From assembly GCA_945836835.1 (NCBI GenBank), contig CAMAML010000045.1, positions 1 to 7,861 of the forward strand: a stretch of 7,861 nt of DNA, in the 5' to 3' direction. Below are positions 5,850 to 7,861 of the stretch, piece by piece (position 1 is the stretch's first letter; the number at the start of each line of letters is the position of its first letter). The position numbers and the translations under genes are program-made. The notes beneath the pieces are model-generated. The model saw nothing but the letters and a program-made list of their open reading frames with translations, did no database searches and was not told where the DNA came from. The DNA is from an uncultured cyanobacterium (GTDB taxonomy: Bacteria; Cyanobacteriota; Vampirovibrionia; Gastranaerophilales; Gastranaerophilaceae).

Positions 5850-5936
5850 AGTTTAAACTTTTGCACGCAATTTACCTTAGCCAAACGACGACTTTGGGTC
5901 GGATTTTCGGTGTAAAACTTCTTTCTTATTTTTTTA

Positions 5937-5945
5937 TGCTAAAAT
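5937..5945 (+). promoter_or_regulatory. Candidate extended -10 element for miaB
   Basis: TGCTAAAAT (5937-5945) fits an extended -10 (TGn plus a 5/6 match to TATAAT). No good -35 lies 16-18 bases upstream, only a pyrimidine-rich stretch. Transcription would start about 45 bases ahead of the miaB ATG. A perfect TATAAT at 5980-5985 is too close to the start codon to act as its promoter. Confidence 0.35.
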
Positions 5946-5997
5946 TGAAGTAATACGGAAAAAAGTTTTAGCCGACAAGTATAATAAGGAACGACAA

Positions 5998-7329
5998 ATG
6001 CATAAAGTTTACATAGAGACAATGGGTTGCCAAATGAACAAATCGGACACCGAAAGAATGCTCGGGATGTTGAGTCACTTCGGTTACGAGGAAACAAAAG
6101 ATCCAAAATCGGCGGATTTACTTATGGTAAACACATGTTCCATTCGCCAGCTCAGTGAGGATAAGGCTTTTAGTATGGTCGGAACTTGGGGCAAGTGGAA
6201 AAAAGAGAAAAATCCGAACTTGAAAATAGGGATTTGCGGTTGTGTTGCACAACAGAAGGCAGACGCAATTTTTAAGCGTGCAAACTATGTCGACTTTGTT
6301 CTCGGCACACATAAAATTTACTCGTTGCCCGATATTATCAAACGGATTAACAACGGGGAAAAGGTTTGCGAATGCTCGGAAACCCACCAAACCGAGGACG
6401 AAAAAGCAAAAGAGTTTCCCATTAACAGAGTAAAATCCGTGAACGCATGGATTTCTATTACGGAAGGGTGTAACAATTTCTGCACTTATTGTATCGTGCC
6501 TTATACCAGAGGTCGTGAACGCTCCCGTCGCCCCGAAATCATAATCAAGGAGGCAAAAGAGGCTCTTGCTCAAGGGTTTAAAGAAATTACGCTTCTTGGG
6601 CAGAACGTAGACAGCTATGGCAAAGATTTTAAAGACGAAAATTACCGACTTGCGGATCTACTCAAAGAGTTGAACGCACTGGACGGGAATTTCCGTATCC
6701 GATTTGTCACCTCATACCCGACGGATATTACGGACGAGCTTATCCAAACGGCAAAAGAACTCGACAAGGTTTGCGAATATTTTCACATCCCGATGCAGTC
6801 TGGCAACAGCGAGGTTTTGAAGAAAATGAACCGCCGTTATGACAGGGAAACTTACGGAAAAATCGTTGCCAAAATCAGACAATCAATCCCGGATGTGACG
6901 ATTACGAGCGACTTTATCGCGGGATTTCCGGGCGAAACCGAAGAGCAGTTTGTCGATACCTTGACGGCAATAGACGAGTTTGAGCTGGATTATTCAAACA
7001 CGGCGGCGTATTCGCCGAGGGAAAAAACCGTTGCGGCAAAATGGACGGACAAATTTATCCCCGAGGAAGAAAAAATCGAACGGCTTGCACGGCTGAACGA
7101 AAAAGTTCGGGAAAACTGCCTTAAATCGAACAAAAAATACGTCGGGCGGGAGCTGGAAATCCTTGTGGAAAGTTTCGAGAACCACAAGGGCAAGAATATC
7201 ATCACGGGCAGAACCCGCAACAATAAACTTGTCCACGTCCCGAGCGAGACCGACCGAACGGGCGAATTTTTGACGGTCAAAATCACCGACTGCAAAACCT
7301 GGTACCTAAACGGTGAGTTGGGTTTGTAG
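5998..7329 (+). CDS. miaB: tRNA-2-methylthio-N6-dimethylallyladenosine synthase MiaB
   Basis: 443 residues, full length. MiaB is a radical-SAM methylthiotransferase that converts i6A37 to ms2i6A37 in tRNAs reading codons that begin with U, using two [4Fe-4S] clusters. Domains: an N-terminal UPF0004 domain with the auxiliary-cluster cysteines C11 (ETMGCQMN), C47 (VNTCSIR) and C81 (CGCVAQQ); a radical-SAM domain with CNNFCTYC (C158, C162, C165) followed by IVPYTRGRERSR, typical of MiaB; and a C-terminal TRAM RNA-binding domain from about 379 to 441. TSYPTD (238-243) and HIPMQSGN (263-270) are small variants of the usual TSHPxD and HLPxQSGS. ATG at 5998 has AAGGA seven bases upstream. It is transcribed away from the cysteine-rich gene. 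Its stop codon lies inside the stem-loop at 7325-7356. Confidence 0.97.
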   Translation: MHKVYIETMGCQMNKSDTERMLGMLSHFGYEETKDPKSADLLMVNTCSIRQLSEDKAFSMVGTWGKWKKEKNPNLKIGICGCVAQQKADAIFKRANYVDFVLGTHKIYSLPDIIKRINNGEKVCECSETHQTEDEKAKEFPINRVKSVNAWISITEGCNNFCTYCIVPYTRGRERSRRPEIIIKEAKEALAQGFKEITLLGQNVDSYGKDFKDENYRLADLLKELNALDGNFRIRFVTSYPTDITDELIQTAKELDKVCEYFHIPMQSGNSEVLKKMNRRYDRETYGKIVAKIRQSIPDVTITSDFIAGFPGETEEQFVDTLTAIDEFELDYSNTAAYSPREKTVAAKWTDKFIPEEEKIERLARLNEKVRENCLKSNKKYVGRELEILVESFENHKGKNIITGRTRNNKLVHVPSETDRTGEFLTVKITDCKTWYLNGELGL

Positions 7330-7356
7330 CAGTCGGCTTGGTAAAGCCGACCTACA
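7325..7356 (+). terminator. Stem-loop over the miaB stop codon; possible weak terminator
   Basis: GTCGGCTT (7332-7339) pairs perfectly with AAGCCGAC (7344-7351) around a 4-base loop. The stem extends past a 2-base bulge by TGTAG (7325-7329) with CTACA (7352-7356). The miaB TAG is inside the stem. It is followed by ATTTTAACGTCATTTT, a poor U-tract, so termination is plausible but not textbook. The palindrome also has the look of a dispersed REP-type element. Confidence 0.55.
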
Positions 7357-7509
7357 ATTTTAACGTCATTTTAGCATTGTGGGATTTTCCATATATCGAA
7401 ACATGGTGAACTGTAATTCGAGGCGTGGAAAAGTGTGTACACAACCGTCTCCGTTCAAGAGTAGCCTTCGGCAACCCCTTCGTCTCCACTAAAAAGTAAC
7501 CTGTGGCTA
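7357..7509. other. Structured, apparently non-coding 3' region of the pilin-like gene
   Basis: About 150 bases between the miaB stem-loop and the pilin-like stop hold no protein I can support but several pairings. AGTAGCC (7460-7466) pairs with GGCTACT (7505-7511), extended by TCAAG/CTTGA past a 4-base bulge. TGTGTACACA (7434-7443) is a perfect palindrome. CGAA/TTCG with TGT/ACA forms a hairpin around 7397-7420. CGTCTCC occurs twice, at 7446-7452 and 7481-7487. Most likely it is a 3' untranslated region or a dispersed structured repeat. Two minus-strand frames are open here but look unlike proteins. Confidence 0.4.
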
Positions 7510-7861
7510 CTAGAACTTGAGCGGATAATCCTTCGGAATTTTCCAGCCGTTGAGTTGGATAAGTTTTGTACAATAAGCGGGTTCGTTAGTAGCATTAGTT
7601 CGACATCCAATACTTTCATCATCCAAAAGTTTTTCTCTGCTGCCGTCCCACCCCGACATGTATGGTTCCACCCCCTTTCCCTTATGGTATTTAAGCCAAG
7701 AATAAGTGGAGTTTGGCTCAAATAAAAAACAGAAAGAGTCAGTCCCCGTGGATTGACTTCTCTGAAGTAAATCGTCTTGATTTTTATATATTTTTAGATT
7801 TTTTTGGTTTGGATAAAATGTCCAAACGACTTTGTTTAACTGTAATAAACTCCCGTCTTCA
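7510..7861 (-). CDS. Type IV pilin-like / pseudopilin protein, C-terminal 116 residues
   Basis: The minus-strand frame is open from the right edge (first full codon 7860-7858) to TAG at 7510-7512, followed at once by a second in-frame TAG. The start and N-terminus lie outside, so the prepilin methylation helix cannot be checked. The visible part has a globular pilin-like composition: TFYPNQKNLKIY, DSFCFLFEPN, then GWDGS and a tail with C86 and C97 (numbered from the edge) ten residues apart. The end is LIQLNGWKIPKDYPLKF. A late cysteine pair followed by 'NGWKIPxDYP' is a tail I associate, from memory, with prepilin-like proteins of Melainabacteria. These are processed by a prepilin peptidase and assembled into pili or a type II secretion pseudopilus. 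The only in-frame ATG (7657-7659) would give 49 residues and cut the fold, so it is not the start. Family call is moderate; that it is coding is fairly sure. Confidence 0.65.
   Translation of the reverse strand, partial: EDGSLLQLNKVVWTFYPNQKNLKIYKNQDDLLQRSQSTGTDSFCFLFEPNSTYSWLKYHKGKGVEPYMSGWDGSREKLLDDESIGCRTNATNEPAYCTKLIQLNGWKIPKDYPLKF

Noticed and set aside
5980..5985. TATAAT just ahead of miaB as its promoter
   Set aside because: It overlaps the ribosome binding site and would start the transcript at or in the start codon; no -35 box is at the right spacing.
7352..7573. Minus-strand open frame of 73 codons as a protein gene
   Set aside because: It overlaps the pilin-like 3' end in another frame, has no clear ribosome binding site, is unusually rich in His, Arg and Thr, and ends in the miaB stem-loop. 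It is better explained as a shadow over a structured non-coding region.
7357..7720. tmRNA, RNase P RNA, SRP RNA or group II intron in the right-hand region
   Set aside because: I looked for the GGAUUCGAC/GUUCGA ends of tmRNA, the GAGGAAAGUCC core of RNase P, the GGAAGCAG loop of SRP RNA and intron domain V; none is present. A fragment resembling the RNase P 3' core (GAACCCGCTTAT) is simply codons of the pilin-like gene.
7455..7721. Minus-strand open frame of 88 codons as a protein gene
   Set aside because: The overlapping frame at 7510-7861 has much better composition and a recognisable C-terminal tail. This one contains a run of five serines and no domain.

Overview
The window looks like part of a chromosome from a non-photosynthetic relative of the Cyanobacteria (Melainabacteria/Vampirovibrionia, probably gut Gastranaerophilales). 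This is inference. It rests on moderate GC; a coaD gene next to a gene resembling the cyanobacterial DivIVA-like Cdv3 family; a pilin-like protein ending in a 'C...NGWKIPKDYP' tail that I associate with this group; and palindromic intergenic elements. No photosynthesis gene, mobile element, CRISPR array, tRNA or rRNA was seen.

Layout. Positions 1-255 (+) hold the end of an XRE-type helix-turn-helix regulator. It converges on a leftward block. In transcription order (right to left) that block is: a GAF + degenerate HD-GYP protein (1982-3274), coaD (1462-1935), a 125-residue protein made of two copies of one module (1054-1431), and a 202-residue coiled-coil protein carrying one copy of that module (333-941). 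The last gene has its own strong promoter (967-996) and a terminator (254-284). Next comes ftsH (3454-5346, -), with a clear promoter overlapped by an inverted repeat and a terminator at 3392-3430. A secreted lysine/cysteine-rich small protein (5497-5799, -) is followed by a very long perfect hairpin (5427-5461). miaB is divergent on the plus strand (5998-7329). At the right edge the 3' part of a pilin-like gene (7510-7861, -) runs off the window. It is easy to miss because its start lies outside. A 180-base structured, apparently non-coding stretch separates it from miaB.

How the genes may work together. ftsH (membrane proteostasis), coaD (coenzyme A synthesis) and miaB (tRNA modification) are housekeeping genes. 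The less ordinary content is the cluster around coaD: a probably catalytically dead HD-GYP sensor, then two paralogues sharing a roughly 53-residue N-terminal module. One paralogue has a long coiled coil. The other is a tandem duplicate truncated where the coiled coil should begin, apparently by a shift at an A6 run. If the Cdv3 resemblance holds, the two paralogues may act in cell division or cell shape; that is a hypothesis, not something the sequence proves.
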